Of a DNA stretch of 30,835 nt, positions 12,911 through 17,972 are shown piece by piece. Under the pieces are notes generated by a model. It saw only the letters and a list, made by a program, of their open reading frames with translations. It was not told where the DNA came from and ran no database searches. Both the position numbers and the translations under genes were made by a program. This stretch comes from a virus: the IMG/VR virus record IMGVR_UViG_3300025889_000601, positions 1 to 30,835 of that record. The stretch is one strand, 5' to 3'. The stretch's first letter is position 1; every line of letters starts with the position of its first letter.

Positions 12911-13513
12911 TTATTTAGATTTTCCAAGTTGTTCTTCAATCTTACCAAGTTCTATCTTGCCAAGTTCTTCAATCTCATGCCATGCATTATGACTTGTATC
13001 AAAATTCATTTCACTCTCTTCTTTTAGTTCTGCTTTTGGGTTGAGAAGGTGTTGTTCAATCTTACGCAGTCTTTCCTCAAGACGCTCAACCTCTTCTCGT
13101 AGGTTGTAAATGTGTGTGTAAAGACGCTTGTATGTAAGTTTCGCTATACGCTCGGCATCTTCCGTGTAGACTTTCAATCGCAATTCACACTCTATCTCTT
13201 CAATAGAATCTTTAATAGATTCTATGGTGTCATATTCTATGTCGCGGTTTGTTAAAGCATCACCGACCATGTCATCAATGTCTATGTTGTTATTGAAATA
13301 GCTATCTACTGAATCTTCAAAGTCGTAATCTTCAATTTGCCGATTAACTTCTCGTTCAATGTAGCATTCCAAGGCTTCTTGCATCTCATCCTTAAGGTTG
13401 TCAAGTTTAAATAGACTTGTGAATATGTTTTGCCATTTGCTCTTGATTCGGTTGGCCTTGCGGCTTACATCGTGCATCGTTGGGAGGTTCAAGGTTAATG
13501 TGATTGTTTTCAT
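12911..13513 (-). CDS. Acidic coiled-coil protein (200 aa)
   Basis: An N-terminal basic helix (about 1-45), then a long, very acidic stretch with D/N/I-rich segments (DSYFNNNIDIDDMVGDAL), then a coiled coil at 90-160 (REEVERLEERLRKIEQ). The C-terminus carries a short tandem duplication, LGKIE-LGKIE-EQLGK, visible in the DNA as well. The leader ends AAATCCTAATC-ATG, as in two other early genes. No family is recognised; structural or scaffold-like behaviour is possible. Confidence 0.65.
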   Translation of the reverse strand: MKTITLTLNLPTMHDVSRKANRIKSKWQNIFTSLFKLDNLKDEMQEALECYIEREVNRQIEDYDFEDSVDSYFNNNIDIDDMVGDALTNRDIEYDTIESIKDSIEEIECELRLKVYTEDAERIAKLTYKRLYTHIYNLREEVERLEERLRKIEQHLLNPKAELKEESEMNFDTSHNAWHEIEELGKIELGKIEEQLGKSK

Positions 13514-13537
13514 GATTAGGATTTGAGATTTAAGGGA

Positions 13538-13669
13538 TTAAAGGTTAGAGAAATAATAGTCAAGTTCCATGACGAGGGTAACGAATCCGTAAAGGATTGT
13601 AATAACTGCGAACACGATAGCGATTCCCACCACTATGGTGCTTAAGAGGTTCAATGCTTTTGTCATCAT
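13538..13669 (-). CDS. Small single-span membrane protein (43 aa)
   Basis: One strong hydrophobic segment (about residues 11-34, STIVVGIAIVFAVITILYG) between a short basic start and an acidic-aromatic end (ELDYYFSNL), so N-in/C-out insertion in the inner membrane is likely. Two adjacent ATG codons (13669 and 13666) overlap the upstream TGA (GGATGATGAC). Small early phage membrane peptides often alter host processes or block superinfection, but nothing here identifies which. Confidence 0.65.
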   Translation of the reverse strand: MMTKALNLLSTIVVGIAIVFAVITILYGFVTLVMELDYYFSNL

Positions 13670-13878
13670 CCTTCGGTCATGTAATCAAGTTCCATGTTTG
13701 CCATGTCAATCTCTTCGGGTGTTAGACTACCTTCAAGGTAGTAGAACTCATGTCCATCGGAATAGATTGGGCCACGCTTAATAGCGATTGCCTCTCTTCC
13801 AATGGCTTCGTTGTCTTCTTGAATCTTACCTTGAACATCTTCAAGGGTTCCGTTCATGTATGTCCAAACTATTTGCAT
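13666..13878 (-). CDS. Small hypothetical protein (70 aa)
   Basis: The start ATG 13878 (MQIVWTYMNGTLEDVQGK...) is chosen because it follows the leader AACCCCTTAATCCCCAAAGCA, matching other early genes; the frame continues upstream only to a TTG at 13923. The protein is acidic and ends in the helix TPEEIDMANMELDYMTEG. The gene contains a perfect 8-bp inverted repeat with a 1-base loop at 13,726-13,742. No family is recognised. Confidence 0.6.
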   Translation of the reverse strand: MQIVWTYMNGTLEDVQGKIQEDNEAIGREAIAIKRGPIYSDGHEFYYLEGSLTPEEIDMANMELDYMTEG

Positions 13879-13903
13879 TGCTTTGGGGATTAAGGGGTTG
13901 TTG

Positions 13904-14140
13904 TTAATGTTCGGTGTAATCAATCGTCACAATAATGGTCTTACCATTATTTTCATCTATCCATTGTCTTAAGGATTCGTAGTCGTAGAAGTAACCAGAA
14001 TCTAATTGGAGGCATGGTTCATCCCAACTTGTCTCCAATTTAGGGGCATCTTCATACCCTGCATGGATGACTTTAAAGATTTCGTATCCATCATCGGAGA
14101 ACACGAAGTCTATCTGAACAAGTTCTTTGTTGCTTTTCAT
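13904..14140 (-). CDS. Small acidic hypothetical protein (78 aa)
   Basis: A beta-rich, acidic protein (IDFVFSDDGYEIFKVIHAGYE ... YFYDYESLRQWIDENNGKTI). Its gene carries a 9-bp inverted repeat with a 3-base loop (AATAATGGT-CTT-ACCATTATT, 13,931-13,951). Four-base overlap with the upstream gene. No family is recognised. Confidence 0.65.
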   Translation of the reverse strand: MKSNKELVQIDFVFSDDGYEIFKVIHAGYEDAPKLETSWDEPCLQLDSGYFYDYESLRQWIDENNGKTIIVTIDYTEH

Positions 14141-14436
14141 GGTTCTGATTTTAATAAAGACTTTAAGGGATTAGGGTAGCCAAGCACTTGTTCTTCAACA
14201 TCATCAAACAAGTCGCAAATTCTTTGAGCATTGCTTTTAAGTCTTTGCATTTTGTCGCTTACACTACTTGAGTGTGTGTTGGGGCTTTGGTGATACCTTT
14301 CCCCTAACTCTTCTTTAAGAAGTTTGTCTATTGAAAGCCAAATCGTGTTACTCTCAAGTAACATCGTTGACATTTCGTGACTTAAGTATGCGTAGACTTG
14401 GTAGGAGTCTTTAGCATCTTCAATTTTACTTGCCAC
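14137..14436 (-). CDS. Helical hypothetical protein (99 aa), GTG start
   Basis: The start codon is GTG at 14436, inside the end of the upstream gene (AGTGGCAAGTAA, 11-base overlap); ATG 14373 is an alternative. The product is mainly helical (SYQVYAYLSHEMSTMLLES ... KMQRLKSNAQRICDLFDDV). No family is recognised. Confidence 0.6.
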   Translation of the reverse strand: MASKIEDAKDSYQVYAYLSHEMSTMLLESNTIWLSIDKLLKEELGERYHQSPNTHSSSVSDKMQRLKSNAQRICDLFDDVEEQVLGYPNPLKSLLKSEP

Positions 14437-14581
14437 TTTGCTTAAGGTTTTGATTTAAGTAGGCCACCACTTTGGTGGCTTCATCTTCACTACGGCATGG
14501 TTTAATCGTTACCATGTCGGGTGCTTTCCGCACCTCCCATTGGAGGATGTCGGGGTTGAATGCTTTAAAGAATTTAGACAT
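14426..14581 (-). CDS. Small hypothetical protein (51 aa)
   Basis: The product MSKFFKAFNPDILQWEVRKA... is a small alpha/beta domain with a C-terminal helix (SEDEATKVVAYLNQNLK). Its ATG overlaps the upstream stop by 8 bases (AATGTCTAAA) and its end overlaps the next GTG start. The gene contains a 7-bp inverted repeat with a CTT loop at 14,463-14,479. No family is recognised. Confidence 0.6.
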   Translation of the reverse strand: MSKFFKAFNPDILQWEVRKAPDMVTIKPCRSEDEATKVVAYLNQNLKQSGK

Positions 14582-14774
14582 TGAGAATTGTTACTTGAAT
14601 TGTACCATCGGGAAGGTTACCTTGTCCTAAAGACAAGGAAAGCCATCGCTTTGCGCCATCTATGGTTCGCGCTTTTACCCGATAAATTCGGGTAAGGTCG
14701 GCACTCTTAACGCCACGATAGTCGTAGCAAGGGCTTGGTACTGCAAAGCAGTACTCTTTCAGTCTAACTTTCAT
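14574..14774 (-). CDS. Small basic hypothetical protein (66 aa)
   Basis: A beta-alpha-beta layout: KVRLKEYCFAVPSP, then LTRIYRVKARTIDGAKRWLSLSL and a final TIQVTILNV. The ATG is in a TAATG overlap with the upstream stop. Three perfect inverted repeats (7-8 bp stems, 3-5 base loops) lie in this 200-base gene. No family is recognised. Confidence 0.6.
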   Translation of the reverse strand: MKVRLKEYCFAVPSPCYDYRGVKSADLTRIYRVKARTIDGAKRWLSLSLGQGNLPDGTIQVTILNV

Positions 14775-14965
14775 TACTTAACAAGTTTAAGGTTGTAGTA
14801 ACTCGCAACATAGTTGATGTGCTTTTGCGTTGTGGCTGACCACCAACCATGTTGGTGCAGTTCATCTCCCTTAATGGTTGCCACTATAGTGGTGTAGGAA
14901 ATGATGTCGTTACCAACCCTTGAAAGGGTTGCTTTGTAACGAGGAAACTTAAATGTTTCAGTCAT
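14774..14965 (-). CDS. Small basic hypothetical protein (63 aa)
   Basis: A short beta-rich protein (FKFPRYKATLSRVGNDIISY ... GWWSATTQKHINYVASYYNL). It is the first gene behind a palindrome promoter; its leader is CCCTAATCTTAAACCTTAAATC. The gene holds three inverted repeats, among them CAACCCTT-GA-AAGGGTTG at 14,914-14,931. No family is recognised. Confidence 0.6.
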   Translation of the reverse strand: MTETFKFPRYKATLSRVGNDIISYTTIVATIKGDELHQHGWWSATTQKHINYVASYYNLKLVK

Positions 14966-14994
14966 GATTTAAGGTTTAAGATTAGGGTTAAGTT

Positions 14995-15026
14995 CAAGGG
15001 CTACGGAATTATTCCGTATACCCAAG
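14995..15026 (-). promoter_or_regulatory. Early promoter with spacer palindrome (P-C)
   Basis: On the minus strand: -33 CTTG (15026-15023), a 19-base spacer with the perfect palindrome CGGAATAATTCCG, and TAGCCCTTG at the -7 position, which is one base longer than TAnnTTTG and so the weakest -7 of the set. It overlaps the end of the 55-aa gene and drives the 63-aa gene. Confidence 0.6.
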
Positions 15027-15176
15027 GATGTACTTGTCATCCTTAAGGATACACTTGGAAACACGATAGCACTTCTTAAAGGTGTTGTTCCCCTTATTGG
15101 GAGTCAGACGATTGAGGTATGCCTCAAACTGAAGGTCAGCAGTTGTTGTGTCTTTAGACAGGATGAATTGTGCCAT
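15009..15176 (-). CDS. Small hypothetical protein (55 aa)
   Basis: The start ATG 15176 (MAQFILSKDTTTADLQFEAY...) follows the leader ACCCTTTAATTCCC; a TTG start further upstream would run through a terminator hairpin and translate the leader itself, so it is rejected. The product is basic, with two cysteines, and ends in KDDKYILGYTE. It lies between a terminator and promoter P-C. No family is recognised. Confidence 0.6.
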   Translation of the reverse strand: MAQFILSKDTTTADLQFEAYLNRLTPNKGNNTFKKCYRVSKCILKDDKYILGYTE

Positions 15177-15203
15177 GGGAATTAAAGGGTTTAAGGTTAA
15201 GGT

Positions 15204-15229
15204 AAAAAGGGAGTGCATTAAGCACTCCC
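15204..15229 (-). terminator. Intrinsic terminator of the first early gene
   Basis: On the minus strand GGGAGTGC-TTAAT-GCACTCCC forms a perfect 8-bp stem followed by T5. It lies 9 bases after the stop of the 135-aa gene, so transcripts from promoter P-A can end here or read through to the 55-aa gene. Confidence 0.8.
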
Positions 15230-15237
15230 CTTTAGGG

Positions 15238-15645
15238 TTAGACCAACTTGGCAATGGCCTCAAGGATTAGCGAATCCGTAAGGATTGTGCCACGAAGGCA
15301 CAGCAGTGCCTCAATCTTGCTTCGCAAGTCAAGGTCGCTCTTCACCTTCGGTGAGGGCTTGAACACCTTCGGTGTTGGTGCCGACACCTTCGGTGTCTTA
15401 CTGCCTACGGCAGTCGCTCTCCGCTTCCTACGGAAGGGCTTCTTGACCTTGTCCTCCGTAAAGGAGGCAAGGTAGGCTTCAACAAGGGCCTTGTCGGTCT
15501 TTGACCGAACCCTTGAGAGCAAGAGTTCGTAGAACTCTTTGACCGAAGCGGTGCGTTGGACTTTGCCCGACTTGATGTCGGCTAACAGAGCAGTGTATCC
15601 CTTAAGGGACTTGACGGCCTTGGCCATCTCTTGTGCATTCTTCAT
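15238..15645 (-). CDS. Basic early protein with TPKV/SPKV repeats (135 aa)
   Basis: A helical N-terminal part (1-65), a strongly basic linker (KKPFRRKRRATAVGS) with three degenerate repeats TPKV-SAP-TPKV-FKP-SPKV (about 85-100), and a helical C-terminal part. The basic, proline-spaced repeats resemble histone-tail-like DNA-binding linkers; that is inference. It is the first gene of the early arm behind the strongest promoter, so probably expressed first after infection. Its DNA holds about a dozen perfect small inverted repeats in 270 bases and is visibly richer in G+C than its neighbours. Confidence 0.7.
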   Translation of the reverse strand: MKNAQEMAKAVKSLKGYTALLADIKSGKVQRTASVKEFYELLLSRVRSKTDKALVEAYLASFTEDKVKKPFRRKRRATAVGSKTPKVSAPTPKVFKPSPKVKSDLDLRSKIEALLCLRGTILTDSLILEAIAKLV

Positions 15646-15697
15646 GATGATTAGGATTAAAGAAGAATTAGTGTTCAGCGACTTTCACCGAACGGCA

Positions 15698-15729
15698 CAA
15701 AGATACGGAAAATTTCCGACATATCCAAA
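15698..15729 (-). promoter_or_regulatory. Main early promoter with spacer palindrome (P-A)
   Basis: On the minus strand: -33 TTTG (15729-15726), a 20-base spacer, and a perfect -7 TATCTTTG (15705-15698), an exact fit to the Bacteroidota sigma-A consensus. The spacer holds CGGAAATTTTCCG. The start codon of the 135-aa gene lies 53 bases downstream. Best match of the five related promoters. Confidence 0.82.
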
Positions 15730-15738
15730 TCAGCAAAC

Positions 15739-15758
15739 TAACTGAACAAGTTCAGTTA
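15739..15758. promoter_or_regulatory. 20-base palindrome, possible operator
   Basis: TAACTGAAC-AA-GTTCAGTTA is a perfect inverted repeat with 9-base arms, 10 bases upstream of the -33 element of promoter P-A. Position and symmetry fit an operator or activator site for a dimeric regulator. It is a different sequence from the spacer palindrome. Confidence 0.6.
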
Positions 15759-16059
15759 AGTGGGGCATTTAGGTTGGCAGTTTGGGGAGGGGTGGTTATT
15801 GCACCGACAAACCCACAACTAAAACCAGTCGTAGACTGGGTTTTAGACTTGCCGAATTAGCCTTTTCAATCGGCCAAGTTTGAGTTAGACAACCCCTTAC
15901 GGGGTTGGGCAAGAGTTAGACCACTCGGTTAGACTATTGCGTTTCGGATTGGAACTGAACCCCCCTCTTTAGTATGTACTACCCCACCCTCCAGCTGGCA
16001 TGAATTTTTTTTGTGGGGCTAATTAGTTAATTTCGTGTCAACATTGGAAAATTTCTATT
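15759..16059. other. Non-coding control region with hairpins
   Basis: No credible gene in about 300 bases. It holds a 12-bp hairpin with one bulge and a GTA loop (CTAAAACCAGTC / GACTGGGTTTTAG, 15,819-15,846), an imperfect GCCGA.TT/AATCGGC stem (15,851-15,874), a perfect CAACCCC-TTAC-GGGGTTG stem (15,890-15,907), several GTTAGAC copies and a CCAGCTGG palindrome. It separates the divergent early arm and the GroES-like gene, so promoters and regulatory RNA for the plus-strand genes may lie here. Confidence 0.55.
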
Positions 16060-16650
16060 ATGAACATTAGTAAAGCTAAACTTGGCACAGGGCGCCGTTT
16101 TATTGTTGATGTAGGCAGAGACCCATACACCAGGGAGAAAGTCCTTCAGAACGGCTCTAAATTGTTTCTAGACCCATCTTACCGACCCACATGGCATGCA
16201 AAGATTGACGGCATCGTCCATGCGCCATATAGGGGGTCTGATGTGGAGAGGGGAGAGAAGTTGTATTTCCATTATACATGTGTGGAGATGGATGACTCAC
16301 TTCAGTATGTAGATGGTGATTTGTATTTGATGGTACCCTCTGACCTATGCTTTTTTGCGGTTAGCTCAAATGGGCGCGTTAGAACGCTTAATTCTCACAT
16401 AGGTATACTGCCATATAAAGAAGAGCCTAAAGTGCTCTCTAATGGCCTGTATGCTACCTCAAACGCAATTAAGAGTGAGAAACAGGGCTTGGTTATTTAC
16501 CATTCAGATAAAAGTATGGTTGGCAAGAAAGTGTTATTCCACCCACGCAATGCCTTTGAAAACGAAATAGAGGGGCAGAAATTGTACGTCATGCAAGAAG
16601 ATGACTTACTTGCAGTCATTGACGATTGGTTGGATGAATCAACTTCCTGA
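16060..16650 (+). CDS. Tandem GroES-like co-chaperonin (196 aa)
   Basis: Two GroES-like beta barrels in one chain. Domain 1 (about 1-101) has VERGEKLYFHY ... VDGDLYLMVPSDLCFFAV. Domain 2 (about 102-190) has the better match: GHIGILPYK-like IGILPYKEEP, a mobile-loop-like KVLSNGLYATS, then VGKKVLFHPRN ... IEGQKLYVMQEDDLLAVID, which follows the GroES ending (G-V-F ... I-L-E-D-D-I-L-A-V-I). E. coli GroES is 97 aa; this is twice that, like plant Cpn20. T4 gp31 shows that phages use co-chaperonins to fold capsid protein with host GroEL; a similar role is inferred here. It stands alone on the plus strand next to the putative origin. Confidence 0.75.
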   Translation: MNISKAKLGTGRRFIVDVGRDPYTREKVLQNGSKLFLDPSYRPTWHAKIDGIVHAPYRGSDVERGEKLYFHYTCVEMDDSLQYVDGDLYLMVPSDLCFFAVSSNGRVRTLNSHIGILPYKEEPKVLSNGLYATSNAIKSEKQGLVIYHSDKSMVGKKVLFHPRNAFENEIEGQKLYVMQEDDLLAVIDDWLDESTS

Positions 16651-16785
16651 GTTTCCGTTAACGGATTTTCAGGAAGTACGGCAACTTACTGAATAACCGT
16701 ATGCGGATTTTCAGGAAGTATCAATTACCCCTTATATATACTATAGGTATATTAGATACTATATAATTACTATAGATACTAAGGG
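16642..16785. other. Putative replication origin: two dyads plus AT-rich tract
   Basis: Two 37-base imperfect dyads (16,642-16,678 and 16,684-16,720) lie 42 bases apart. Each has half-sites ACTT(C/A)CTGA and TCAGGAAGT around CCG...CGG, and the block CGGATTTTCAGGAAGTA is identical in both. Directly to the right, 16,730-16,782 is nearly pure A/T with three ACTATA(G) steps and AGATACTA repeats, as in a DNA unwinding element. A third dyad lies in the initiator gene. Iterons beside an AT-rich tract are the standard origin layout; the function is inferred. The first dyad includes the stop codon of the GroES-like gene. Confidence 0.6.
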
Positions 16786-16800
16786 GGGTTGTAGGGGGGA

Positions 16801-17121
16801 ATGAATTATCTTAGCCACATGGTCATCACAACAAAAGAAGAACTCATAGATTATGTGCACGCCTATCTAGAAGATGACGAGTGCGCAGAAACAGTTGTGA
16901 TGTATGAAGACATGGAAGAAGCCTTTCTAGGCATAGCTAAAAAAAATAATTTGCTCCCCTGTTTAGTTTATGACTATTGGAAGTTAGTTGACCTAACTAT
17001 GAAGAACTATAACTTGGATTTAGACGAAGCCATAGTAAATGTTGATAGCGAGCTAATCAATGAAGACTACGGACCGCAAAGCCCCATTGTAATAATGCTA
17101 TGCAGAAAAATTTTACGATAG
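16801..17121 (+). CDS. Acidic hypothetical protein (106 aa)
   Basis: An acidic, helical protein (VITTKEELIDYVHAYLEDDE...). The start at ATG 16801 follows AAGGGGGGTTGTAGGGGGGA, an unusually G-rich leader for this phage; an internal ATG at 16822 (MVITT) is an alternative. It overlaps the next gene by 22 bases. No family is recognised. Confidence 0.65.
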   Translation: MNYLSHMVITTKEELIDYVHAYLEDDECAETVVMYEDMEEAFLGIAKKNNLLPCLVYDYWKLVDLTMKNYNLDLDEAIVNVDSELINEDYGPQSPIVIMLCRKILR

Positions 17122-17474
17122 TAGAAAGAGCACATAAGTTTGAAAAACACCACCTGCAATACCTATACGCACTTAGATTACTAAAGTCAGAGTACGGAAA
17201 ACAAACCATAGATGCCCTCTTTTTTGCCGCCTATATTCAGCATGAATACGGGTCATTTAACTCCAAAGACTTTAAAAAATACGATGCGGAAATACCAGCA
17301 TTCTTTGATACCGTACACTGGAATATCCTAGTTAATGAAATGCTATGTGAAAAATGGGCACACGGTAAATACCGCCTGTCTAAAAAAGCACTGCGAATAA
17401 TTACAGTATTCTTCTCCAAATACAACGAAGAAGTATTGGGCGAACTAGAAGAGTTTAGAAACGAAAAAACGTAA
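17100..17474 (+). CDS. Possible winged-helix protein (124 aa)
   Basis: Helical N-terminal half, then TVHWNILVNEMLCEKWAHGKYRLSKKAL, which reads like the recognition helix and wing of a MarR-like winged helix, and a closing helix. No catalytic motif is seen. If it is a regulator, its position between origin and lysis/late genes would fit control of the late switch; that is inference. Its last 30 bases overlap the convergent spanin gene. Confidence 0.6.
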   Translation: MQKNFTIVERAHKFEKHHLQYLYALRLLKSEYGKQTIDALFFAAYIQHEYGSFNSKDFKKYDAEIPAFFDTVHWNILVNEMLCEKWAHGKYRLSKKALRIITVFFSKYNEEVLGELEEFRNEKT

Positions 17475-17870
17475 TATACTCAACGCTATGCCAATGATTA
17501 ATGTCCAAAAAGCATAGCGGTGCACACTAGACCAAAAAGGATTTTTTTCTATATACTCTACAACAGGTACATCTATACGTACAGTGCGGACAATAGTGTC
17601 TGAATCACAACCTCCATCTATTATGAGGGTGTCGTAACTCCGCATAATCTTGACTCGGAACTTGTCCTTTACTATCTCTACCGTGTCCACCTGCGATATG
17701 GTGACCGTATCCTTGACAACAATCGGGTCGGTAACAACCGTGTCCGTGACAATCATTGTCTTCGTCTTTAATATCGTTGGGTCTTTCTTGACGGCTTTGG
17801 ATAGATGCCATTCGGCTGAGCACCCAGAAAGTATAAGGATGACAAAAGGCAGGATGTATTGGCATTTCAT
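17445..17870 (-). CDS. Candidate unimolecular spanin (lipoprotein with C-terminal TM)
   Basis: An N-terminal signal of about 16 residues ends in the lipobox L14-S-G-C17, so the N-terminus would be lipid-anchored in the outer membrane. Residues 30-112 are a beta-rich periplasmic stretch with many T/V repeats (DTVVTDPIVVKDTVTISQVD). Residues 115-141 form a C-terminal transmembrane helix (YAFWTLIIGIALSILRF) with a basic end. Lipoprotein plus inner-membrane anchor in one chain of 141 aa is the u-spanin plan of phage T1 gp11. Spanins fuse inner and outer membranes at lysis. Position in the lysis block agrees. Confidence 0.75.
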   Translation of the reverse strand: MKCQYILPFVILILSGCSAEWHLSKAVKKDPTILKTKTMIVTDTVVTDPIVVKDTVTISQVDTVEIVKDKFRVKIMRSYDTLIIDGGCDSDTIVRTVRIDVPVVEYIEKNPFWSSVHRYAFWTLIIGIALSILRFFVSKLF

Positions 17871-17971
17871 AGAGACTTTAACAATTCTAAATTTTTCTTA
17901 GCAAGAGCTTGCCTCTTCTTGCTTGTCTTAAAATTTGGTTTTTTATTCAGACGCTTGTGACTTTTAGCCAT
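17867..17971 (-). CDS. Tiny basic protein (34 aa)
   Basis: The product MAKSHKRLNKKPNFKTSKKR... is about 40 percent K/R. Its ATG lies 2 bases after the upstream stop and its TGA overlaps the spanin ATG (ATGA). The composition is like other tiny basic proteins in this operon. Nucleic-acid binding is plausible; no family is recognised. Confidence 0.6.
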   Translation of the reverse strand: MAKSHKRLNKKPNFKTSKKRQALAKKNLELLKSL

Positions 17972-17972
17972 C

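Noticed and set aside
15177-15263. Upstream TTG extension of the 55-aa gene
   Set aside because: The extension translates the terminator hairpin and the A/T leader (LTLNPLIP); the ATG after the leader is the likely start.
15881-15934. GTTAGAC repeats in the control region
   Set aside because: TAGAC/GTCTA is common throughout the window (for example as GTA GAC codons), so three copies here are not clearly special.
4835-16720. The 37-base repeats as a CRISPR array
   Set aside because: Only three dispersed copies, with no regular spacers and no cas genes.
17605-17865. Minus-strand frame inside the spanin candidate
   Set aside because: Out of frame with a gene that has lipobox and TM helix; H/C/R-rich nonsense composition.
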